A DNA stretch of 64,000 nucleotides from Amycolatopsis alkalitolerans. GTDB taxonomy: Bacteria > Actinomycetota > Actinomycetes > Mycobacteriales > Pseudonocardiaceae. The position numbers and the translations under genes are program-made. The stretch is from the NCBI RefSeq assembly GCF_006152065.1, contig NZ_VDFW01000032.1:1-64000 (forward strand), in the 5' to 3' direction. Below the pieces are notes generated by a model. That model did not search any database. It was not told where the DNA came from and worked only from the letters and a program-made list of their open reading frames with translations. Positions 34,029 through 42,103 of the stretch are shown piece after piece (the stretch's first letter is position 1; each line of letters opens with the position of its first letter).

Positions 34029-35595
34029 GCGCACCAGACAGGTCATCACCGTCGGCGGAGCGGTCGTCGTGGTCATCGCCGGCGCGGTCATCTGGGCGAC
34101 GTCGGCGTCTTCCTCGCCGGGATACCGCACCGCGACGGCCGGGCCCGCCTCCGTCACCGCGACCTTGGACACGACGGGCACCATCGAACCCGTCCAGAAC
34201 GCCACGGTTTCGTTCCCGTCCGGCGGTCAGGTCGCCTCGGTGCCGGTCGCGGTCGGGCAGCAAGTGAGCGCGGGGCAGACGCTCGCGCAACTGGACACGA
34301 CCTCGCTGCAGAACCAGGTCGCTTCCGCGCAGTCCACATTGGCGTCGGCGCAGGCGAAGCTCGCGGCGGATCAGTCCGGCCAGGCGTCGTCGTCTTCGGG
34401 CGGGCGCGCCACGCCGGCGCTGTACGTGACGGCTTCGTCGGCGCCCTCGGATCTCGAAGCGGAGCAGAACGCCGTGATCTCCGCGCAGCACCAGGTCGAT
34501 CTGGACCTGACCGCGGCGTCGGCGGCGGTCGCGGCGCAGAAGAAGGCATGCCAGGCGATCGTCGACCCGGCCCCGCAGCAGGATTCGCAGCAGCAGGATC
34601 AGAAGCAGCAGAGCCCGAGCCAGAGCGACGTCGACGCGTGCACGACCGCGATCCAGCAGGCGCAGGACGCGCAGCACACGACCGCCACCGACGAGCAGAA
34701 GCTCGCCGACGCCGAGAATGCGCTTTCCGAGACGCTGGCGAAGAACGCCGCCGCGCAGCGGACCGAGCCGGCCCCGCCTTCTTCTTCTGGCAAGACACCT
34801 TCGAGCCAGATACCTTCGAGCAAGAGTCCTTCGAGCCAAAACCTTCCTAGCAAGAGTTCGACGGGCAAGAGTTCGGCGGGCGGTGGAACGAGCAGCGGGC
34901 CGGCGTCGGCCGAACAACTGGCCGCGGATCAGGCGGCGATCGACTCGGCGAACGCGCAGGTCGCCGTCGCGCAGCAGAGCCTGGCCGCGGCGACGCTGGT
35001 CAGCCCGATCGCGGGCACCGTGGGGCAGATCGACTTCACCCAGGGACAGGCGGCGTCCACGGCACAGCACATCGTGGTGTTCGGGCCGGGTTCGAACCAG
35101 GTGACCACCGCCGTGAGCGACACGCAGGCCGGGCAGATCAAGCCGGGCCAGCAGGTGAGCGTGACCCCGGACGGCAGCGGCAAGCCGATCAACGGGCAGG
35201 TCACCTCGATCGGCCTGCTCGCGAGCACCACCTCGTCCGGCTCGCCGAGCTATCCCGTGACGATCTCGCTGCCGTCGGGCGGGGACCTCTTCCCGGGTGC
35301 GACGGCCGCCGTCTCCATCGTCACGAGCACCGCGAACGCGGCTGTGACCGTGCCGACCTCCGCGGTGCACCGGGTGGGTGCAAACGCTTTCGTGACAACC
35401 CTTTCCGGCGGGAAGACGCTGGAGAAGCGGGTCACGGCCGGGGTCGTCGGCGCGTCCGTCACCCAGATCGAGGCGGGGCTGAACGCGGGCGAACAGGTCG
35501 TGCTGGCGGACCTGAGTGCCCCGCTGCCGACGAGCGGCACGACGGGGCCGCGAGGCTTCGGCGGCGGAAGGGCGGTGCCGCGGCGCGCGGGATGA
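34021..35595 (+). CDS. HlyD/MacA-type efflux adaptor subunit 2
   Basis: A 524-residue adaptor paralogous to the first one: N-terminal anchor (8-28), lipoyl half (DTTGTIEPVQNATVSFPSGGQVASVPVAVGQQV), an alpha-helical hairpin much longer than in subunit 1 (about 90-310, Gln/Ala-rich, interrupted by low-complexity linkers), second lipoyl half (LVSPIAGTVGQIDFTQGQ) and beta domains. ATG has GGAGG and overlaps the DUF5666 gene. The hairpin is interrupted at residues 255-284 by a 15-nt tandem repeat coding PSSKS-like pentapeptides. A Gly-rich C-terminus ends RGFGGGRAVPRRAG. Confidence 0.85.
   Translation: MAKRTRQVITVGGAVVVVIAGAVIWATSASSSPGYRTATAGPASVTATLDTTGTIEPVQNATVSFPSGGQVASVPVAVGQQVSAGQTLAQLDTTSLQNQVASAQSTLASAQAKLAADQSGQASSSSGGRATPALYVTASSAPSDLEAEQNAVISAQHQVDLDLTAASAAVAAQKKACQAIVDPAPQQDSQQQDQKQQSPSQSDVDACTTAIQQAQDAQHTTATDEQKLADAENALSETLAKNAAAQRTEPAPPSSSGKTPSSQIPSSKSPSSQNLPSKSSTGKSSAGGGTSSGPASAEQLAADQAAIDSANAQVAVAQQSLAAATLVSPIAGTVGQIDFTQGQAASTAQHIVVFGPGSNQVTTAVSDTQAGQIKPGQQVSVTPDGSGKPINGQVTSIGLLASTTSSGSPSYPVTISLPSGGDLFPGATAAVSIVTSTANAAVTVPTSAVHRVGANAFVTTLSGGKTLEKRVTAGVVGASVTQIEAGLNAGEQVVLADLSAPLPTSGTTGPRGFGGGRAVPRRAG
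34783..34872 (+). repeat. Six 15-nt tandem repeats inside the second adaptor
   Basis: The units are TCTTCTGGCAAGACA, CCTTCGAGCCAGATA, CCTTCGAGCAAGAGT, CCTTCGAGCCAAAAC, CTTCCTAGCAAGAGT and TCGACGGGCAAGAGT. They encode SSGKT, PSSQI, PSSKS, PSSQN, LPSKS, STGKS. Rotated by one base the unit matches 12 of 15 positions with TCTTGCGAACAAGAG in the perM repeat, but is read in another frame. Confidence 0.85.
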
Positions 35596-35639
35596 TCCAC
35601 AGTGGACGTTTTCGGCATGCGAGCTGAGCTGGGCGTGGT

Positions 35640-35645
35640 TACTGT
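35640..35645 (+). promoter_or_regulatory. -10 element of yihY (leaderless)
   Basis: TACTGT lies 6 nt before GTG 35652. Confidence 0.5.
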
Positions 35646-35651
35646 CAGTCC

Positions 35652-36656
35652 GTGGCGGACGAGAAACAAAGACTTATCCCGCGGCTGCGCCGGAAGTACC
35701 CCTGGCTCGATCACGTGTTCCTGGCCAACGAGGCGTTCGGCGAGCGCTACGGCAACCATTACGCCGCCGCGATCACCTACTTCAGCGTGCTGTCCCTGTT
35801 CCCGCTGCTGATGGTCGGGTTCTCGGTGGCCGGGTTCGTGCTCGCCGGCAACGAGACCGCGCTCAACCACCTGCGCGACAGCATCGTGTCGTCCGCGCCG
35901 CAAGGGCTCGGCGGGCTGTTCTCCACCCTCGTCACGGCGGCGCTCGCCGCGCGTGGCGGTACCGGGATCCTCGGTCTTGCCCTCGCGTTCTACTCCGGGA
36001 TCGGCTGGATGACGAACCTGCGGGACGCGCTGACCGCCCAATGGGGGCAGGAGAAGAAGAAGCTCCCGCTCGTGTCCACCACGCTCAAGGACCTCGCCTC
36101 TCTCGTCGGCCTCGGGCTCGCGCTCGCGGTGTCGTTCGGGCTCACCGCCGTCGGCGGCGGCGTCGGGAAGACGCTGCTGCACCTGGTGGGGCTCGACGGT
36201 CAGCAGTGGGCACTGGTGCTGCTCACGATCGCGACGGTCGTGCTGTCGCTGCTGGCGAACATGCTGGTGTTCCTCTGGGTGCTCTCGCGTTTGCCCCGCG
36301 AGAAGGTCGGCGTCCGCAGCGCCGTGAAGGGTGCGGCGATCGCCGCGGTCGGATTCGAGATCCTCAAGCAGGTCGCGAGCGTGTACCTGGCCAGCGTGAC
36401 GAGTTCGCCCAGCGGCGCCGTCTTCGGGCCGATCATCGGTCTGCTGGTGTTCGCGAACCTCGTCTCGCGCTTCCTGCTGTTCGTCACCGCGTGGACGGCC
36501 ACGGCGCGGGAGAACCTCGTCACGGTCGTCCGTGAGCCCCCGCCGGCCGTCATCCGCCCGGCGGTGACCGTCCGCCGCGGGGCGGGGCCGGGTGCCGTCG
36601 CGGGGGCGTTCGGCGCGGGCGCGATGCTGGCCTGGCTGGGCCGGAAGCGGCGCTGA
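35652..36656 (+). CDS. YihY/BrkB-family membrane protein
   Basis: A 334-residue protein with six hydrophobic segments. The family core is visible in GNHYAAAITYFSVLSLFPLLMVGFSVAGFVL and in GIGWMTNLRDALTAQWG and GAVFGPIIGLLVFANLVSRFLLF. It occupies the place of Rv3335c next to trpS and dacB in M. tuberculosis. Despite old naming as RNase BN, this family is of inner-membrane proteins of unknown function. It ends one base from the convergent dacB. Confidence 0.87.
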   Translation: MADEKQRLIPRLRRKYPWLDHVFLANEAFGERYGNHYAAAITYFSVLSLFPLLMVGFSVAGFVLAGNETALNHLRDSIVSSAPQGLGGLFSTLVTAALAARGGTGILGLALAFYSGIGWMTNLRDALTAQWGQEKKKLPLVSTTLKDLASLVGLGLALAVSFGLTAVGGGVGKTLLHLVGLDGQQWALVLLTIATVVLSLLANMLVFLWVLSRLPREKVGVRSAVKGAAIAAVGFEILKQVASVYLASVTSSPSGAVFGPIIGLLVFANLVSRFLLFVTAWTATARENLVTVVREPPPAVIRPAVTVRRGAGPGAVAGAFGAGAMLAWLGRKRR

Positions 36657-36657
36657 C

Positions 36658-37845
36658 CTACCTCGTGCGGCGCCAGGGCTTCAGGAGCGCGAAGCCGGCC
36701 ACGATGAGCAAGGCCACGACGAGTGTCACGATCCATCCGGTCGTGCCGAACACGTCTCGCTGCATGCTCGCACTGGACGCGGTCGCCTTGCTCGGCGCCG
36801 CCGCGGACTCCGCCTGGCTCGGCTGCCGTACGACCGGTTGCACGAGCTGACCAACCGAAGCCGTTTTCGGCTGGGCGAAGCCGTAGTCGAGCAGCTCCGC
36901 CGCTTGGTGGACGACCAGCGTCGGCCGCTGTTCCGCGCGCATCATGACGACCGCGAGCCGCCTGCCGTCACGGGCGGCGCCGCCCACGTAGGTGTGCCGG
37001 GCATCGTCGGTGAAGCCGGTCTTGCCGCCGAGGAAACCGGGATACGCGCCCAGCAGCTTGTTGTCGTTGACGATGCCGAACGCCGGTTTGCCCGGCTCGT
37101 CCGGCATCTGGTAGCCCTTCGTCCCGACGGCGGCGGCGAACTCGGGCTTCTTCATCGCAGCGTGGAAAACCAGGCTCAGGTCGTACGCCGAGGTGGACAT
37201 GCCCGGCCCGTCGAGGCCGGACGGGGTGGCCGCCCGCGTGTCCTTCGCGCCGAGCGACGCGGCCATCGCGTTCATCTTGGCGACGGCGACCGGCACCCCG
37301 CCGAGCGCCGTCGCGAACGCGTGCGCCACGTCGTTGCCCGAATGCATCAACAGCCCGTGCAGCAACTGGTCGACGGTGTACGTGCCGCCCGCGACGAGGC
37401 CGACACAGGTGCATTCCTGGTGCGCGTCCTCGTCGGTGGGGTGGATCACGTCGTCCGGCTTGAGCTCGTCGAGCACCACCAGTGCCAGCAGCGTCTTGAT
37501 GAGCGACGCCGGCCGCTCGCGCGCGTGCGGGTCCTTCGCGGCGATCACCGCGCCGGTGTCGAGATCCTGGACCACCCACGACGCCGCGGTCGTCTCGGGC
37601 GGTGCGGCCGCGCCCGCCGGGTACACCGTGCCGCACTCGCCCATTCGCGGGCCGCCGACCGGTTGCGTCGGAACCGGGAGCGGGGGCGGTGCGGGCTGGC
37701 CGGGCGCCGGCCGCTCGGAGGTGTCCACGGGCGGGGGCGGGGCCTGCCGGTCCGGGCAGGACGGTGCCGCCGACGCCGGGCCGGCAGCGCACAGCAGGCC
37801 GGACAAAAAGAGCAGCACGACACCAAGCAACCGGGCAACACGCAC
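36658..37845 (-). CDS. dacB: D-alanyl-D-alanine carboxypeptidase (PBP5/DacB1-like)
   Basis: A 395-residue extracytoplasmic penicillin-binding protein: signal peptide (about 1-27, ending ASAAP), Pro-rich linker, catalytic domain with SxxK as PASLIKTLLAL, SxN as HSGNDVA, and KTG in GGKTGFTDDARHTY, then a C-terminal membrane anchor (WIVTLVVALLIVAGFALL) followed by KPWRRTR. It trims the terminal D-Ala of peptidoglycan stem peptides. GTG 37845 is preferred to GTG 37866 because TACTCT lies 6 nt upstream (rc of 37852-37857) and the resulting signal peptide starts properly with MRVARLLG. Confidence 0.9.
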   Translation of the reverse strand: MRVARLLGVVLLFLSGLLCAAGPASAAPSCPDRQAPPPPVDTSERPAPGQPAPPPLPVPTQPVGGPRMGECGTVYPAGAAAPPETTAASWVVQDLDTGAVIAAKDPHARERPASLIKTLLALVVLDELKPDDVIHPTDEDAHQECTCVGLVAGGTYTVDQLLHGLLMHSGNDVAHAFATALGGVPVAVAKMNAMAASLGAKDTRAATPSGLDGPGMSTSAYDLSLVFHAAMKKPEFAAAVGTKGYQMPDEPGKPAFGIVNDNKLLGAYPGFLGGKTGFTDDARHTYVGGAARDGRRLAVVMMRAEQRPTLVVHQAAELLDYGFAQPKTASVGQLVQPVVRQPSQAESAAAPSKATASSASMQRDVFGTTGWIVTLVVALLIVAGFALLKPWRRTR

Positions 37846-37851
37846 CGGACG

Positions 37852-37857
37852 AGAGTA
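37852..37857 (-). promoter_or_regulatory. -10 element of dacB (leaderless)
   Basis: TACTCT on the minus strand, 6 nt before GTG 37845; it decides between two in-frame starts. Confidence 0.5.
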
Positions 37858-37905
37858 GTTCACCACCGGGCAGGGATCGGGTGAAGAGCGGGCAACCGAT
37901 CGGGG

Positions 37906-37911
37906 GATACT
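37906..37911 (+). promoter_or_regulatory. -10 element of the SCO4848-type gene (leaderless)
   Basis: GATACT lies 7 nt before ATG 37919. Confidence 0.4.
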
Positions 37912-37918
37912 TCAGGCC

Positions 37919-38170
37919 ATGTCTCGACGTGTTGCGCTGTTCCTGCTGCTGTTCGGCGTGTGGTCCTGGATCATCTGGATCACCTTCGTGAAGAACCTGT
38001 GGGCGAGCGATCAGTCCTGGGCCCCGGACGGTTCGGCGACCGGGTTCTTCGTGGTGCACCTGATCCTGGCCATCGTGTCCTTCGCATTGGGCACGATCAT
38101 CGGCGTGATCGGCTGGCGTGGCCTGCGCGCCCGCCGCCCCGCCGAACGGGAGCCGACGCCGGCCCCTTGA
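37919..38170 (+). CDS. SCO4848-type small membrane protein
   Basis: An 83-residue protein with two hydrophobic segments (about 4-22 and 44-66) separated by a short polar loop (KNLWASDQSWAPDGSATG), ending RRPAEREPTPAP. In Streptomyces the homologous gene also sits next to the D-Ala-D-Ala carboxypeptidase and YihY genes. Divergent from dacB. Function unknown; a cell-envelope role is suggested only by context. Confidence 0.82.
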   Translation: MSRRVALFLLLFGVWSWIIWITFVKNLWASDQSWAPDGSATGFFVVHLILAIVSFALGTIIGVIGWRGLRARRPAEREPTPAP

Positions 38171-38255
38171 CGCACCGTGCCGCCGCGGCTGGGGCAACCG
38201 TTGCCTCCGGCCGAGCACCGACAGGACTTCGGCGTCGTTCCTGGCGGCAGCTGCT

Positions 38256-38283
38256 GGGGTCCGGCCGAAAAGCCGGACCCCTT
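38256..38283. terminator. Terminator between the SCO4848-type gene and sdhB
   Basis: Perfect 10-bp stem GGGGTCCGGC (38256-38265) with GCCGGACCCC (38272-38281), loop CGAAAA, followed by TT on the plus strand. It lies between convergent transcription units and can serve both. Confidence 0.75.
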
Positions 38284-38296
38284 CCCGTCGGAGACC

Positions 38297-39073
38297 TCAG
38301 ACGCGCTTGAACAGCAGCGCGCGCTTGACCTCCTGGATCGCCTTCGTCACCTGGATGCCGCGCGGGCAGGCGTCGGTGCAGTTGAAGGTCGTGCGGCAGC
38401 GCCACACGCCTTCGGCGTCGTTGAGGATGTCCAGCCGCTCTTCGGAACCCTCGTCGCGCGAGTCGAAGATGAACCGGTGGGCGTTGACGATCGCGGCCGG
38501 GCCGAAGTATGAGCCGTCGTTCCAGTAGACCGGGCACGACGACGTGCAGCAGGCGCACAGGATGCATTTCGTGGTGTCGTCGAAGCGGTCCCGGTCGGCC
38601 TGCGACTGGATCCGCTCGCGCGTCGGCTCGTTGCCGTACGCGATGAGGTACGGCTTCACCTCGCGGTAGGCCTCGAAGAAGGGCTCCATGTCGACATAGA
38701 GGTCCTTCATCGTGGGCAGGCCCTTGATCGGCGCGATCGTGACGACCGTCTGCTTCCCCTCCTTCTCCAGGAGGTCCTTCACCAGCACCTTGCAGGCCAG
38801 CCGGTTGATCCCGTTGATCTGCATCGCGTCCGAACCGCAGATGCCGTGCGCGCACGAACGCCGGAACGACAGCGTGCCGTCCACGTAGTTCTTGATGCTC
38901 ATCAGCACGTTCAGCACGCGGTCGGTCGGCAGCGCCGGGACGTCGTAGGACTCCCAGTGCGCCTCCTCGTCGACCTCCGGGTTGAACCGGAGGATCTTCA
39001 TCGTGATGGTGACCGAGCCCTCCGGGGCGGGCACCTGGGACGTGTCGTGGGCGGGTTCCGCAACCGCTGTCAT
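38297..39073 (-). CDS. sdhB: Succinate dehydrogenase iron-sulfur subunit
   Basis: A 258-residue subunit with [2Fe-2S] ligands in SFRRSCAHGICGSDAMQING, a [4Fe-4S]-type motif CILCACCTSSCPV and the last cluster ligands in CRTTFNCTDACPRGIQ. It passes electrons from SdhA flavin to the quinone site of complex II. It begins one base after the sdhA stop. Last gene of sdhC-sdhD-sdhA-sdhB, as in Rv3316 to Rv3319. Confidence 0.95.
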   Translation of the reverse strand: MTAVAEPAHDTSQVPAPEGSVTITMKILRFNPEVDEEAHWESYDVPALPTDRVLNVLMSIKNYVDGTLSFRRSCAHGICGSDAMQINGINRLACKVLVKDLLEKEGKQTVVTIAPIKGLPTMKDLYVDMEPFFEAYREVKPYLIAYGNEPTRERIQSQADRDRFDDTTKCILCACCTSSCPVYWNDGSYFGPAAIVNAHRFIFDSRDEGSEERLDILNDAEGVWRCRTTFNCTDACPRGIQVTKAIQEVKRALLFKRV

Positions 39074-39074
39074 G

Positions 39075-40862
39075 TCAGTACTTCCGCTCCATCGGCTCGT
39101 ACCGGGTGAAGGTCACCGGCTTGTAGTCCAGCCGGATGTCGGCGAGGAACCCGCTCAGGCCCAGCGGGGCGTCCGGGTCTTCCTTCTCCGGCAGCATCTT
39201 GTACGACATCGAGTGCCGCATGTAGTTGACGTCGTCGCGGTTCGGGTAGTCCTCGCGGGCGTGCCCGCCCCGGGACTCCTTGCGCGCGAGCGCCGCGTTG
39301 ATCAGCGCCTCGGCGAGATCCAGCAGGAAGCCCAGCTCGATCGCTTCGAGCAGGTCGGTGTTGTACCGCTTCCCCTTGTCCTGCACCGAAATCCGGCCGT
39401 ACCGCTCCTTGAGCCGCTGCACGTCGGTCAGCGCCGTCTTCAGCGTGTCCTCGGTGCGGTAGACCGCCGCGTTGGTGTCCATGGTCTGCTGCAACTCGGT
39501 GCGGATGTCCGCGACCCGCTCGCCGCCGTGCGCGGTGCGCAGGTGGCTGACCATGCCCTCGACCAGCTTCACCGGGTTCTCCGGCAGATCGACGTGCTCG
39601 CGGCAGTGCGCGTACTGGGCGGCGGCGATCCCCGCACGGCGGCCGAACACGTTGATGTCGAGCAGCGAGTTGGTGCCAAGGCGGTTCGCACCGTGCACCG
39701 ACACGCAGGCGCATTCTCCCGCCGCGTACAGGCCGGGGATGATCTTTTCGTTGTCCTGCAAGGCTTCCCCGTGCACGTTGGTGGGGATGCCGCCCATCGC
39801 GTAGTGCGCCGTCGGGTACACCGGCACCGGTTCCGTCACCGGATCCACGCCCAGGTACGTGCGGGCGAACTCGGTGATGTCCGGCAGCTTCGTCTCGAGC
39901 ACCTCGGCGCCCAGGTGCGTGCAGTCCAGCAGCACGTAGTCCTTGTGCGGGCCCGCGCCCCGGCCTTCGAGCACCTCCAGCACCATCGACCGGGCCACGA
40001 TGTCGCGCGGCGCGAGGTCCTTGATGGTGGGGGCGTAGCGCTCCATGAACCGCTCGCCGTCGGCGTTGCGCAGGATCGCGCCCTCGCCGCGGGCGCCCTC
40101 GGTGAGCAGGATGCCAAGGCCCGCCAGACCGGTCGGGTGGAACTGGTAGAACTCGATGTCCTCCAGCGGCAGGCCCTTGCGGTAGTAGATGCCCATCCCG
40201 TCGCCGGTGAGCGTGTGCGCGTTCGAGGTGGTCTTGAAGACCTTGCCGAACCCACCGGTCGCGAACACGATCGACTTCGCCTGGAAGACGTGGATCTCCC
40301 CGGTGGCCAGTTCGTAGGCGATCGCGCCGGAGGCGACCGGACCGTCCTCGGTCTCGGTCAGCGCGATGTCGAGCACGTAGAACTCGTTGAAGAACTCGAT
40401 GCCCTGCTTGACGCAGTTCTGGTACAGCGTCTGCAGGATCATGTGCCCGGTGCGGTCGGCGGCGTAGCAGGCCCGGCGCACCGCGGCCTTGCCGTGGTCG
40501 CGGGTGTGCCCGCCGAAGCGCCGCTGGTCGATCTTGCCCTCGGGCGTCCGGTTGAACGGCAGGCCCATCTTCTCCAGGTCGAGCACCGCGTCGATGGCTT
40601 CCTTCGCCATGATCTCGGCGGCGTCCTGGTCGGTGAGATAGTCACCGCCCTTGATGGTGTCGAAGGTGTGCCATTCCCAGTTGTCTTCTTCGACGTTGGC
40701 GAGCGCCGCGCACATCCCGCCCTGCGCGGCACCGGTGTGCGAACGCGTCGGGTACAGCTTCGTGAGCACCGCCGTACGGGCCCGCTGCCCCGATTCGATG
40801 GCGGCGCGCATTCCGGCGCCGCCCGCGCCGACGATCACCACGTCGTACTTGTGGAACTGCAT
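39075..40862 (-). CDS. sdhA: Succinate dehydrogenase flavoprotein subunit
   Basis: A 595-residue flavoprotein. The FAD-binding GxGxxG lies at VVIVGAGGAGMRAAI, and the covalent flavin His is H42 in RSHTGAAQGGM. Active-site segments HPTGL, GARGEGA and ANRLGTNSLLDINVFGR are present. It oxidises succinate to fumarate in the TCA cycle and respiratory chain. Located 22 bp after sdhD. Confidence 0.95.
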   Translation of the reverse strand: MQFHKYDVVIVGAGGAGMRAAIESGQRARTAVLTKLYPTRSHTGAAQGGMCAALANVEEDNWEWHTFDTIKGGDYLTDQDAAEIMAKEAIDAVLDLEKMGLPFNRTPEGKIDQRRFGGHTRDHGKAAVRRACYAADRTGHMILQTLYQNCVKQGIEFFNEFYVLDIALTETEDGPVASGAIAYELATGEIHVFQAKSIVFATGGFGKVFKTTSNAHTLTGDGMGIYYRKGLPLEDIEFYQFHPTGLAGLGILLTEGARGEGAILRNADGERFMERYAPTIKDLAPRDIVARSMVLEVLEGRGAGPHKDYVLLDCTHLGAEVLETKLPDITEFARTYLGVDPVTEPVPVYPTAHYAMGGIPTNVHGEALQDNEKIIPGLYAAGECACVSVHGANRLGTNSLLDINVFGRRAGIAAAQYAHCREHVDLPENPVKLVEGMVSHLRTAHGGERVADIRTELQQTMDTNAAVYRTEDTLKTALTDVQRLKERYGRISVQDKGKRYNTDLLEAIELGFLLDLAEALINAALARKESRGGHAREDYPNRDDVNYMRHSMSYKMLPEKEDPDAPLGLSGFLADIRLDYKPVTFTRYEPMERKY

Positions 40863-40884
40863 ATCCGCTTCCCTGGTGGTGGAG

Positions 40885-41301
40885 TCAGCTGTGGATGTTC
40901 GGGTCGAACGTGAAGATGACCAGCGTGCCGACGAACAGGATGACGGCCATCGCCACGTAGAGCAGGATCTTCAGCCAGAAGCGCGTGGTGTCCTTGCGCG
41001 CGTAGTCGTCGATGATCGTGCGAAGACCGTTGCCGCCGTGGATCTCGGCCAGCCACAGCATCGCCAGATCCCAGAACTGCCAGAACGGCGAGGACCAGCG
41101 GCCGGCGACGAAGGCGAAGTTGATCCGGTGCACGCCGCCGTCGAGGATGTTCATGATCAGCAGGTGCCCGAGCACGAGGATGATCAGCGCGAGGCCGGAG
41201 ATCCGCATGAACAGCCAGCTGTAGAGCTCGAAGTTGCTCCGCCGGGCCGCGGGGCGCCGCGGTGCGCGCGGCTTGTCGAGCGCCAGTGGTTCGGTGCTCA
41301 T
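40885..41301 (-). CDS. sdhD: Succinate dehydrogenase membrane anchor SdhD
   Basis: A 138-residue protein with three hydrophobic segments (about 25-50, 68-88, 108-130). EIHGGNGLRTIIDDY carries the conserved His and Asp/Tyr of the haem/quinone region. The start overlaps the sdhC stop by ATGA. Confidence 0.9.
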   Translation of the reverse strand: MSTEPLALDKPRAPRRPAARRSNFELYSWLFMRISGLALIILVLGHLLIMNILDGGVHRINFAFVAGRWSSPFWQFWDLAMLWLAEIHGGNGLRTIIDDYARKDTTRFWLKILLYVAMAVILFVGTLVIFTFDPNIHS

Positions 41302-41756
41302 GACGGGCTACCTCCGAACAGGATCGAGGCCGTGCGCCAGAGCATCGCGATGGTTCCGGGCACCATCACGGCCACCCAGATCACCACGATCGTCCACAGC
41401 ATCGGCTTCTGGTATTTCGGTCCCTTGGCCCAGAAGTCGATCAGCATGACCCGGATGCCGTTCAGCGCGTGGAAGAGCACGGCGCCGACCAGCCCGACCT
41501 CCATGAGGTTCACGATCGGGGTCTTGTAGGTCTCGATCACCGAGTCGTACGTCTGGGGCGAGACCCGGACCAGCGCGGTGTCGAGGACGTGGACGAACAG
41601 GAAGAAGAAGGTGAGTACCCCGGTGATCCGGTGCAGGACCCAGGACCACATGCCCGGGTCGCCCCGGTAGAAGGTCCCCTTCCGGCGTGGGGCACCCGCC
41701 CGGTCGCTCGCCTGCGCCGCCGTAGCGTCAGCGGCGGGCGTCGCCGTGGTGGACAT
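41298..41756 (-). CDS. sdhC: Succinate dehydrogenase cytochrome b556 subunit SdhC
   Basis: A 152-residue protein; the cytochrome motif WSWVLHRITGVLTFFFLFVHVLDTALV carries the haem-ligand His region. Three membrane segments. ATG 41756 begins STTATPAAD and has GGAGG about 10 nt upstream; the longer frame to 41801 adds an unlikely N-terminus. First gene of the sdh operon. Confidence 0.9.
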   Translation of the reverse strand: MSTTATPAADATAAQASDRAGAPRRKGTFYRGDPGMWSWVLHRITGVLTFFFLFVHVLDTALVRVSPQTYDSVIETYKTPIVNLMEVGLVGAVLFHALNGIRVMLIDFWAKGPKYQKPMLWTIVVIWVAVMVPGTIAMLWRTASILFGGSPS

Positions 41757-42103
41757 CGGTGAACGGCCTCCAACGTCGTGGTTGGACTGTGCCCGTGGCA
41801 TTGAAACGTCAACGAGCTCGGATATGCGGATGCTAAACCCGCGCGCGCGTGGCCACTCAACCTCGGGTTGTTCTGTGTGATCGACCAGACACCGAGCGTG
41901 TGGCGCGAATCACTACATCAGGTGGCGTTTACGTGCTGTAGCCCGTCGAGCGCGCAGCCCTCGCCCAAGCAAACATTTAGATTACGGGCCGTGGCTTTCG
42001 TATGGCGTTCCGGCTACCGCCCGGTACGGTGCGCCAGTCGAGCCCGGTGATGCGCCGGGCCGTCTCGAGGACCGTCGTACCACGGCGGGGAGGGAGAAGA
42101 GAC
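41757..42103. promoter_or_regulatory. Divergent intergenic region between sdhC and the BMP lipoprotein gene
   Basis: 347 bp without a gene. On the minus strand TTGAGT (41860-41855), N19 and TAGCAT (41835-41830) form a plausible sdh promoter giving a leader of about 70 nt. For the lipoprotein side TAGATT (41978-41983) may be a -10, but no good -35 is seen. No palindromic operator or riboswitch was recognised. Confidence 0.4.
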
